Shown: positions 1 through 6,966 of the stretch, one piece after another
Layout: every line of letters begins with the position of its first letter
How positions within the stretch are numbered: position 1 is the first letter of the stretch
NCBI RefSeq assembly: GCF_029269745.1
Contig: NZ_JARJHT010000002.1
Coordinates: 310,001-374,000 of the forward strand
DNA length: 64,000 nucleotides
Direction: 5' to 3'
Origin: Polluticoccus soli
GTDB lineage: Bacteria > Bacteroidota > Bacteroidia > Chitinophagales > Chitinophagaceae
Program-made: the position numbers and the translations under genes
The notes under the pieces: generated by a model
Databases searched by the model: none
The model's input: only the letters and a program-made list of their open reading frames with translations
What the model was told of the DNA's origin: nothing

Positions 1-19
1 TAATAAACCATATCACCCT

Positions 20-448
20 ATGCCCTCTATCAACCTCGCCCACGAGCGCTTTATCAGCGAAATGATCCTGCATGGCGACAGGCGCAAAGCCTACCTGGCC
101 GCTTATCCTGGCTGCAATGAATTATCGGCTTACAACAGTGCCTGCCGGCTTTTATCCAGCCCATATGTCCAATTCCGTATCCGCAATGCCGTTCTGGCTA
201 CCCAACAAGAAGTGGAGCAGGAGCTGAAAGAACACCTCCGCGAAGCCGCAATGTCCATTAACGATAAGCGCGCTTTGTTGGCCGCCATTGCTACAGGACA
301 ACTAACGACAACAAAAACTGTTGTCCGCTACAACAGGGAGTACACCCTGCAGCTAAAGCCACAACACCGTGATATTCTGGCTGCTATAAGTTACGATATG
401 AAACTGACCGACTGCTGGAAAAGGGAATTTGACGATGATGACTTCTAA
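20..448 (+). CDS. Terminase small-subunit-like protein (orphan)
   Basis: Resembles the small subunit of phage terminases (Terminase_2 type), which binds phage DNA and recruits the large packaging subunit. The match rests on residues 8-57: an ERFI start, then RRKAYLAAYPG, then RLLSSPYVQFRI, the order seen in that family's N-terminal helix-turn-helix. The rest is helical and charged and ends in an acidic EFDDDDF tail. No large terminase, portal or capsid gene lies in the window and the next gene is citrate synthase, so it looks like an orphan. It may be a chromosomal DNA-binding protein sharing the fold. The window edge hides what lies upstream. The ATG at 20 is the first in frame. Confidence 0.6.
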   Translation: MPSINLAHERFISEMILHGDRRKAYLAAYPGCNELSAYNSACRLLSSPYVQFRIRNAVLATQQEVEQELKEHLREAAMSINDKRALLAAIATGQLTTTKTVVRYNREYTLQLKPQHRDILAAISYDMKLTDCWKREFDDDDF

Positions 449-641
449 AACAAACAAAAACAAACAACAGATATGATATTGTGTAATATCGAATGATTTG
501 GGACTGGCGGAAACGAGCCACAGGAGCGGCTATGGGGCAGTAAACGATTTAAATAGTTTGTTGCTTCTATTTAAACTGCGGTTTCATTAACTTTACCCCG
601 CTTAATATTATTCCGAGTTATAACACCTCCTTTAAATTTCT

Positions 642-1964
642 ATGGGTTACGTAAAAGACAGCTTCAGGGCCAAGGCTGATGAGCAGGCTAAAGAGATCAA
701 GAATATCATTGCACAGCACGGCGAAAAAGTGCTGGACCAGGTGACCATCGCACAGGCATACCAGGGTATGCGCGGTATCCCCGGTTTGATCACTGAGACA
801 TCATTACTTGATTCGAACGAGGGTATCCGTTTCCGTGGTTTCTCTATTCCCGAGCTGAGGGAAAAACTGCCGCATGCAGAAGGTGGCAACGAACCACTGC
901 CCGAAGGCCTGTTTTACCTGATGCTGGTTGGCGAAGTTCCTACCCAGGAAGATGTGGAGCATATCTCGGCTACATGGGCGCGCCGCAGCCACGTACCGAA
1001 CCACGTGTTCGATACCATCGAAGCGCTGCCTGCCTCTACGCACCCAATGACACAGTTCTCTATCGCTGTGCTGGCACTGCAAACAGAATCTAAATTCGCT
1101 AAAGCCTACAACGAAGGCATCAGCAAAAAAGAATACTGGGATTATGTGTACGAAGATACCATGACCCTGATAGCCCGCCTGCCACGTATCGCTGCATATA
1201 TCTACCGTCGCAAATACAAGAATGGCGAACACATTCAACCAGACGGTATGCTGGACTGGAGCGCCAACTTCGCTCACATGCTGGGCTTCGATAACGAAGG
1301 CTTCCGCGAGCTGATGCGTTTGTACCTTACCATCCACGCCGACCACGAAGGCGGTAACGTGTCTGCACACGCTACACACCTGGTAGGTTCTGCACTGAGC
1401 GATCCTTACCTGTCGTTCGCCGCTGGTATGACCGGTCTTGCTGGTCCGCTGCACGGCCTGGCCAACCAGGAAGTGATCCGCTGGATAGAAGAAATGCAGC
1501 AGGAGCTGAAAACAGAGCAACCAAGCAAAGAGCAGATAGCTGACTACATAAAGAAAACCCTGACCGAGGGTAAAGTTGTTCCGGGTTATGGCCACGCGGT
1601 ACTCCGCAAAACCGATCCACGCTTTACAGCGCAAATGGAGTTTGCTAAAAAGCATTGCCCTAACGACCCTGTGGTGCAAACCGTATGGAACGTATACGAA
1701 GTGGCACCTCCGATACTGGAAGGTACCGGCAAGATCAAAAATCCATGGCCTAACGTAGACGCGCACTCTGGCGCCCTGCTGAAACACTACGGCCTGGTAG
1801 AAGAAGATTTCTACACGGTGCTGTTCGGCGTATCGCGCGCACTGGGTGTACTGGCCAGCCTTTGCTGGGACCGTGCCCTGGGCTTCGCTATCGAGCGTCC
1901 GAAGTCAATGACCACAGAGTGGATTAAGAAGTTTGTAGAGAAAAGCGAGACCGTAGCGGGGTAG
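642..1964 (+). CDS. gltA: Citrate synthase, eukaryotic type
   Basis: Condenses acetyl-CoA and oxaloacetate to citrate in the TCA cycle; cytosolic. The 440-residue protein follows the mitochondrial-type enzyme rather than the usual bacterial hexameric form: [12 protein letters not shown] (232-243), [10 protein letters not shown] (268-277), [15 protein letters not shown] (313-327) and PNVDAHSG (370-377). By alignment with the pig enzyme, the catalytic residues are H271, H318 and D373, all present. Length suits a protein without a mitochondrial presequence. The ATG at 642 follows a promoter-like TTAACTTTA box at 587-595. It appears to be a single-gene unit; the other TCA gene here, icd, is 27 kb away. 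Confidence 0.95.
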   Translation: MGYVKDSFRAKADEQAKEIKNIIAQHGEKVLDQVTIAQAYQGMRGIPGLITETSLLDSNEGIRFRGFSIPELREKLPHAEGGNEPLPEGLFYLMLVGEVPTQEDVEHISATWARRSHVPNHVFDTIEALPASTHPMTQFSIAVLALQTESKFAKAYNEGISKKEYWDYVYEDTMTLIARLPRIAAYIYRRKYKNGEHIQPDGMLDWSANFAHMLGFDNEGFRELMRLYLTIHADHEGGNVSAHATHLVGSALSDPYLSFAAGMTGLAGPLHGLANQEVIRWIEEMQQELKTEQPSKEQIADYIKKTLTEGKVVPGYGHAVLRKTDPRFTAQMEFAKKHCPNDPVVQTVWNVYEVAPPILEGTGKIKNPWPNVDAHSGALLKHYGLVEEDFYTVLFGVSRALGVLASLCWDRALGFAIERPKSMTTEWIKKFVEKSETVAG

Positions 1965-1974
1965 ACCACCTCCG

Positions 1975-1988
1975 CCCCCTGAAGGGGG
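1975..1988 (+). terminator. GC hairpin after citrate synthase
   Basis: Five C-G pairs (1975-1979 with 1984-1988) close a TGAA loop 10 bases after the citrate synthase stop codon. There is no T-run behind it, so it may be only a weak terminator or a short dispersed GC palindrome. Confidence 0.3.
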
Positions 1989-2131
1989 AACCAGGAAGGC
2001 AACTTTCGACAACAAACGACAACAACAAGCGAAGCGACTCGTTGTCACAATTGATAAGACATTGAGTCGACAACAAATACAACAACTGAAAAGCATGCAG
2101 TGTGAACTGCCTGCTTTTTAAGTTTAGAATA

Positions 2132-2173
2132 AATATCGAGTATCTAACATCCAATATCGAACATCTAATATTT
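2132..2173. repeat. Two 21-bp imperfect tandem repeats
   Basis: Two head-to-tail copies, 2132-2152 and 2153-2173, each begin AATATCGA and agree at 16 of 21 positions. They end 7 bases before the ATG of the deoxyhypusine-synthase-like gene. Upstream, CGACAACAA occurs three times (about 2008, 2017 and 2069). The repeats are AT-rich and could be a regulatory site or simply low-complexity spacer. Confidence 0.6.
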
Positions 2174-2180
2174 AGAATCA

Positions 2181-3155
2181 ATGAGTAAAGGTCCTATATC
2201 GCAGTTTGTGGAACACCATTACAGGCACTTCAACGCGGCAGCGCTGGTAGATGCAGCCAAGGGTTATGAAACACACCTGCTGGAAGGCGGTAAAATGATG
2301 ATCACCCTGGCTGGTGCTATGAGTACCGCCGAACTGGGTATATCGCTGGCTGAAATGATCCGCCAGGATAAAGTGGCTATCATCAGCTGTACCGGTGCCA
2401 ACCTGGAAGAGGATATCATGAACCTGGTGGCGCACACACACTACAAGCGCGTACCCAACTACCGCGACCTGAGTCCGCAGGAAGAGTGGGAACTGCTGGA
2501 GAACGGTTTCAACCGCGTAACCGATACCTGCATACCTGAAGAAGAAGCTTTCCGCCGCATACAGCAGCACATTGTTAAACTGTGGAAAGAAGCCAACGAC
2601 AAAGGCGAAAGCTACTTTCCGCACGAGTATATGTACAAGCTGCTGCTGAGCGGCGCTATGAAAGAGCACTACGAGATAGATGTGAAGAACAGCTGGATGA
2701 TAGCTGCTGCAGAAAAGAACCTGCCGATCATTTGCCCGGGCTGGGAAGACAGCACCATGGGTAACATCTTCGCTTCTTATTGCATCAAAGGCGAACTGAA
2801 GTCGACCACCATGAAAAGCGGTATCGACTACATGGTATGGCTGAGCGACTGGTACAGGAAGAACTCGTCTGGCAAGGGCGTAGGCTTCTTCCAGATAGGT
2901 GGTGGTATTGCGGGAGACTTCCCGATATGTGTTGTGCCTATGATGTACCAGGACCTGGAATGGCATGATGTGCCTTTCTGGAGCTATTTCTGCCAGATCA
3001 GTGATAGTACTACTTCTTATGGTTCGTACAGCGGTGCGGTGCCTAATGAAAAGATAACCTGGGGTAAACTGGATATCAAGACACCTAAGTTTATAGTGGA
3101 AAGCGACGCTACCATAGTCGCCCCGCTGATATTTGCCTGGGTGTTGGGATGGTAA
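2181..3155 (+). CDS. Deoxyhypusine synthase family protein
   Basis: Member of the deoxyhypusine synthase fold, whose founding enzyme transfers an aminobutyl group from spermidine to eIF5A through a lysine imine. The motif WGK (294-296 in ITWGKLD) matches the active-site lysine of the human enzyme (K329), so K296 should form the imine. The NAD-binding segments TLAGAMSTAELG (42-53), SCTGANLEED (69-78) and the GGG-containing stretch 240-242 are present. Bacteria lack eIF5A, so the substrate is probably a small amine: some bacterial members make homospermidine or related polyamines. Single-gene unit with tandem repeats before it and a strong terminator after. Family sure, substrate unknown. Confidence 0.88.
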   Translation: MSKGPISQFVEHHYRHFNAAALVDAAKGYETHLLEGGKMMITLAGAMSTAELGISLAEMIRQDKVAIISCTGANLEEDIMNLVAHTHYKRVPNYRDLSPQEEWELLENGFNRVTDTCIPEEEAFRRIQQHIVKLWKEANDKGESYFPHEYMYKLLLSGAMKEHYEIDVKNSWMIAAAEKNLPIICPGWEDSTMGNIFASYCIKGELKSTTMKSGIDYMVWLSDWYRKNSSGKGVGFFQIGGGIAGDFPICVVPMMYQDLEWHDVPFWSYFCQISDSTTSYGSYSGAVPNEKITWGKLDIKTPKFIVESDATIVAPLIFAWVLGW

Positions 3156-3165
3156 TAAAGAAACT

Positions 3166-3190
3166 AAAGCGGCTGAAAGGCCGCTTTTTT
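3166..3190 (+). terminator. Rho-independent terminator
   Basis: A perfect 8-bp stem (AAAGCGGC 3166-3173 with GCCGCTTT 3180-3187) closes a 6-base loop and runs into a T tract (3185-3190). It ends the deoxyhypusine-synthase-like transcript. Confidence 0.9.
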
Positions 3191-3212
3191 AATTTTATAT
3201 AAAACTGGCAAC

Positions 3213-3626
3213 ATGTGGTTAGTTTATGCTTTACTCTCAGCGGTGTTTGCTGCACTCACCGCCATCTTTGCCAAGATAGGTGTGAAGGATGTAGACAGTG
3301 ACCTTGCTACTGCCATACGCACAGTAGTGATACTGGTGCTGGCATGGTCGATAGTATTTGCTAAGAAGGCTCATACTGGGATAGCGGTGTTGTCGAAACA
3401 TAATTTGTTGTTCCTGGTGTTGTCGGGTGTGGCAACGGGCTTATCGTGGTTGTTCTACTTCAAAGCCATCCAATTGGGCGAAGTATCGAAGGTGGCGCCT
3501 GTTGATAAGCTGAGTGTAGCATTGACAATGATACTGGCAGTAGTATTGCTGGGTGAGCATATGACCGTCAAAGAAACGGTAGGTGCCGGACTGGTTGTGT
3601 GCGGTGTATTGGTAATGGTATTGTAG
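3213..3626 (+). CDS. Small EamA-type membrane transporter
   Basis: Half-size (137 residue) member of the EamA/drug-metabolite transporter superfamily in the inner membrane. Full-length relatives have two such units; this one has a single unit of about four to five hydrophobic helices: 3-21, 36-49, 62-83, 98-114 and 121-137. The signature region is FYFKAIQLGEVSKVAPVDKLS (about 80-100), typical of single-domain EamA proteins that must dimerise. The C-terminal helix carries the usual GAGLVVCGVLV ending. Substrate cannot be read from the sequence. Its stop lies 3 bases from the stop of the convergent lipoprotein gene. Confidence 0.85.
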   Translation: MWLVYALLSAVFAALTAIFAKIGVKDVDSDLATAIRTVVILVLAWSIVFAKKAHTGIAVLSKHNLLFLVLSGVATGLSWLFYFKAIQLGEVSKVAPVDKLSVALTMILAVVLLGEHMTVKETVGAGLVVCGVLVMVL

Positions 3627-3629
3627 TTC

Positions 3630-3845
3630 TTACTTAGGCTGGACTTTGCTGGTGTCAGGATCGATAACTGGCATGTTAGCAGTAACGCTGGTATCGGTTG
3701 TATCGACAGGCATGTTTTGATCAGGGAAGCTGCGAGGTATCAACTGGACACCTGCTCCGGAATCCGTAACGCGGTTGGTACGTGAGCTCATTTGGTTGCA
3801 GGCAGAGAGAAAGAATAGGGTAGCAATTAAGGCGAAGTATTTCAT
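3630..3845 (-). CDS. Small lipoprotein, unknown function
   Basis: A 71-residue exported lipoprotein. Residues 1-15 form a hydrophobic signal peptide ending in the lipobox LSAC, so C16 would be lipidated. The mature part is only 55 residues, low in complexity and rich in Asp, Thr, Pro and Val, without a recognisable domain; it is probably unstructured. It lies 10 bases upstream of, and on the same strand as, no downstream gene, and is separated by 10 bases from the stop of nothing else: the gene before it in reading direction is the oxidoreductase at 3856-5370, with which it could be co-transcribed. I do not recognise a family. Confidence 0.6.
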   Translation of the reverse strand: MKYFALIATLFFLSACNQMSSRTNRVTDSGAGVQLIPRSFPDQNMPVDTTDTSVTANMPVIDPDTSKVQPK

Positions 3846-3855
3846 TGAGGTAAAG

Positions 3856-5370
3856 CTACTGCTTTATTCGTTGTAGTAGGAAATCCATGCCAAGCAACTC
3901 TGCGCAAGTGGCAACAGCAGTAATGCTTACGCCAAGCACGCCATGCAGATTAACATTCTGACCGGTTAGCAGCAGGTTGGGTATCCGGGTGCGGGTAGCA
4001 ATGGTGGTTTCTGCAGGTTTGTTGACATCCTTCATGATGCCGTATAGTGCGCCTTCAGGAGTGCCCGTATAGTCGCGATAGGTGAGTGGTGTAGCCGCTG
4101 AGTGAGCAACAATATTGCCTTTCAGTTCAGGGAAGCGTTCGTATACTTTCTGCAGCAGCTGTTCGGACTTTAGTTCTTTGAATTGTTCGTATGATTGGCC
4201 ACGTTCGTGTTCATCGCCCGCACGGTTGTTGGTGTCGGCCCATTGAGCTACTTCGTTGTAATGCATATAGCAAAGCAGCGATACACTCTCAGCAAAGCCA
4301 GGGTGCTCTTCATCTTCGGTAAAGAAGGTGGTGTAGTTAGCCGGCCATTCATTGGGCTGGTAATGTGCAGCTGCAAATGCATCCTCGCTGGCGTTCCAGT
4401 ATGTGTTATAGCGCTGCATGGTCACGGCGCCGGGCTTCAGCACCAGGTTCAGCATGAAGGAAGATATGGTCTGCGGCAGGCCAGCTATGCGGTTCTTATA
4501 AGCGGGACGCAAGGTGTTGCCGTCTATAAGCTTGATCAGGACGGCGGGGTGTATGTTGGAGATGAAGTCTTTGCCATAGAAGCGGTTGCCATCGGCCGTT
4601 TCAGCGTAGCTTAAGCGACCGGCCTCTTCTTTAAGGAAAGTGACCTCGGTATTTCGATGCACCTCTCCGCCATATTTCTGTAGTTCCTGCCATAGGAACT
4701 TGGAGATCTGTGAGCTGCCTGGTGATACTTTGTGCGAGCTGTGTATATAGCTCTCCATCACCAGCGAATGCAGGTAGAATGGCGTTTTGCCTGCTTCACC
4801 CGCATAGAGCATGTTGTTGCCGACCAGGACATTCTGTAGTTTCTTGTTGGAAGTGATGCTTTCCAGTGTCTGCATCAACGGCCAACCTGATACTGCGACC
4901 TTCTCTTCAGGGTCGCCAGCGCGCAGGCGGTACAAAGGGAAGTGGTCGCCGACGTGAGTAAGGGTTTGGATATACTTCTCTAGTGCAGGACGCTCGTTGG
5001 GAAAGTAGGGCAGCAGTTGGTCGATGAAGTTTTGCTTGCCGATGGCTTGAGGGTAGAGAATGTCCTCGTCTCCGAAAGCTACCTTGTCAAAGCTGTTCTC
5101 GTCAAAGGCTTTTAGCGAGAGTTTGTCCATGATGCCCGCATAACTGAAGATGCGATTGAGGGTGTGGCCTTCGCCAAGCCCACCAATATAGTGCACGCAG
5201 CTATCGAAGACCTTCTTATTGAGCGAGAATGTTTGCAGGCAGCCGCCTATTTGCTTGTCTTTTTCAAGCACGCAGACGTTCTTGCCTTCTTTAGCAAGAA
5301 TGACAGCGCTCAGCAAGCCGCCTAACCCTCCGCCAATAACAACAACGTCGTATGTATGGCCGGTGGGCAA
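3856..5370 (-). CDS. FAD-dependent oxidoreductase, CrtI/retinol-saturase-like
   Basis: Cytosolic or membrane-associated flavoprotein of the phytoene desaturase / all-trans-retinol 13,14-reductase superfamily. Residues 9-40 form the FAD dinucleotide-binding fold (VVVIGGGLGGLLSAVILAK, then VLEKDKQIGG), and the C-terminal block LLLTGQNVNLHGVLGVS (about 467-483) is the second FAD-contact motif of these enzymes. Length (504) fits the family. Relatives in Bacteroidota are often labelled carotenoid isomerase or retinol saturase, but no carotenoid gene (crtB, crtE) is nearby, so the substrate is open. It starts 19 bases after the stop of glmM on the same strand and may be read through from it. Confidence 0.85.
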   Translation of the reverse strand: MPTGHTYDVVVIGGGLGGLLSAVILAKEGKNVCVLEKDKQIGGCLQTFSLNKKVFDSCVHYIGGLGEGHTLNRIFSYAGIMDKLSLKAFDENSFDKVAFGDEDILYPQAIGKQNFIDQLLPYFPNERPALEKYIQTLTHVGDHFPLYRLRAGDPEEKVAVSGWPLMQTLESITSNKKLQNVLVGNNMLYAGEAGKTPFYLHSLVMESYIHSSHKVSPGSSQISKFLWQELQKYGGEVHRNTEVTFLKEEAGRLSYAETADGNRFYGKDFISNIHPAVLIKLIDGNTLRPAYKNRIAGLPQTISSFMLNLVLKPGAVTMQRYNTYWNASEDAFAAAHYQPNEWPANYTTFFTEDEEHPGFAESVSLLCYMHYNEVAQWADTNNRAGDEHERGQSYEQFKELKSEQLLQKVYERFPELKGNIVAHSAATPLTYRDYTGTPEGALYGIMKDVNKPAETTIATRTRIPNLLLTGQNVNLHGVLGVSITAVATCAELLGMDFLLQRIKQ

Positions 5371-5389
5371 CGGTCGGTTGGTAGTTTGA

Positions 5390-6784
5390 TTAGTGAACGT
5401 TTTCCAGCATCATTTCCTTGATATCGGCCATTATGCGCTTGGCGATATTTGCGGAAGTGGTTTCAGTACCACTTTCTGCGTAGATACGTATAATGGGTTC
5501 GGTGTTGGATGTACGCAGGTGCACCCAGTCAGTATCGAATTCAATACGCAGGCCGTCTTCAGTATTGATAGGCTGTTTTTTATACTTCTCTTTGATCTGC
5601 TTGAAGATGTTCTTTACATCCACATTCTCGTTCAGTTCGATCTTATTCTTCGAGATGAAGTAGTCGGGATAAGTATTGCGCAGCAGTTTGGCGCTTTTGC
5701 CTGATTTTGCCAGGTGCGTCAGGAACAGGCCAATGCCAATAAGCGCATCGCGGCCATAGTGCAGTTCAGGAACAATAACGCCACCATTGCCTTCGCCACC
5801 TATCACGGCCTCTACTTCTTTCATCTTCTTTACTACATTCACTTCACCAACAGCGCTGGGGAAGTATTGTCCACCATGCTTTTCGGTTACGTCGCGCAGG
5901 GCGCGGGTAGAAGAGAGGTTAGAAACAGTATTGCCTTTTTTATGAGTTAGAACGTAGTCGGCTATAGCTACCAGCGTGTATTCTTCACCAAACAGGCTGC
6001 CGTCTTCGCACACAAAGCAAAGGCGGTCGACGTCGGGGTCAACAGCAATGCCGAGGTGAGCATTCTGCTTCTCCACAGTGTGGCAAAGCTCAGAAAGGTT
6101 TTCAGGAAGCGGCTCGGGGTTATGAGCGAACTTGCCGGTCACTTCTTCGTTGATCACTTTTACATCTTTCACACCAAGAGCCTTAAGCAGCACGGGAACG
6201 GATATTGCACCTGTCGAGTTAACAGGGTCAACAACTATTTTGAAGTTCTTCTTTTTGATGGCTTCAACATCCACCAGTGGATGCTTCAGTATTTCATCGA
6301 TATGCTTTTGGATATAGCTGTCGTCTGAGGTTACAGTACCAATCTTGTTTACTTCTGCGTAGTCGGCTTCGCCTTTTGCTGCATGGTCCAGTATCCATTG
6401 ACCGGCTTCGGCGCTCAGGAACTCTCCATCTTTATTGAGCAGTTTCAGGGCATTCCACTCTTTTGGATTGTGACTGGCAGTGAGGATGATACCGCCTGCA
6501 GCGTCTTCCATTTTTACAGCCATTTCAACGGTAGGTGTAGTACTCAGGCCAAGGTCTAAGACATTGAATCCCATACCCTGCAATGTTGCAGCCACCAGGT
6601 CGCGAACCATTTGGCCGGAGATGCGGCCGTCGCGTCCGATAATGATCTTTTTATTATTGCCTTGCTCTGCTATCCATGCTCCGTATGAAGTGGTGAACTT
6701 TACCACATCGATGGGAGTGAGCGCTGAGCCGGGCATACCACCGATGGTGCCTCTGATTCCAGATATAGATTTGATTAGTGCCAT
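5390..6784 (-). CDS. glmM: Phosphoglucosamine mutase / phosphohexomutase
   Basis: Alpha-D-phosphohexomutase of the GlmM group, which converts glucosamine-6-phosphate to glucosamine-1-phosphate for UDP-GlcNAc and peptidoglycan synthesis. The phosphoserine loop is TASHNP (102-107, S104), the Mg site is DPDVD (249-253), and GEGNGGVI is the sugar-binding loop; a C-terminal phosphate-binding RTSNTEPIIRIYAE segment closes domain 4. N-terminal SGIRGTIGG is typical. Length (464) is normal. Phosphomannomutase is the main alternative because substrate is hard to predict in this family. The upstream region carries a TATCTTCG box near 6806-6813 (reverse strand). Confidence 0.88.
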   Translation of the reverse strand: MALIKSISGIRGTIGGMPGSALTPIDVVKFTTSYGAWIAEQGNNKKIIIGRDGRISGQMVRDLVAATLQGMGFNVLDLGLSTTPTVEMAVKMEDAAGGIILTASHNPKEWNALKLLNKDGEFLSAEAGQWILDHAAKGEADYAEVNKIGTVTSDDSYIQKHIDEILKHPLVDVEAIKKKNFKIVVDPVNSTGAISVPVLLKALGVKDVKVINEEVTGKFAHNPEPLPENLSELCHTVEKQNAHLGIAVDPDVDRLCFVCEDGSLFGEEYTLVAIADYVLTHKKGNTVSNLSSTRALRDVTEKHGGQYFPSAVGEVNVVKKMKEVEAVIGGEGNGGVIVPELHYGRDALIGIGLFLTHLAKSGKSAKLLRNTYPDYFISKNKIELNENVDVKNIFKQIKEKYKKQPINTEDGLRIEFDTDWVHLRTSNTEPIIRIYAESGTETTSANIAKRIMADIKEMMLENVH

Positions 6785-6966
6785 AAGGTTGTCGTACCTG
6801 GATGCGAAGATAAATTTTTAAGTACAGGAGGTAAAGAATATTATTAAAATCAATCGATTTTGAGCCGGAATTGCAAAGCGCTGGTCATTTTCAGTGATGT
6901 TTGATATAGATGAGCTAGGTGGGTGCACATATTTACTTAATTTCGAACTCTAATTTTCAATCACGG

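Noticed and set aside
804-1787. Antisense frame opposite citrate synthase
   Set aside because: It lies entirely within a clear gene and has no domain, start context or neighbours of its own.
2008-2080. CGACAACAA repeats considered as a CRISPR array
   Set aside because: Only three short, unevenly spaced copies without repeat-spacer structure or cas genes.
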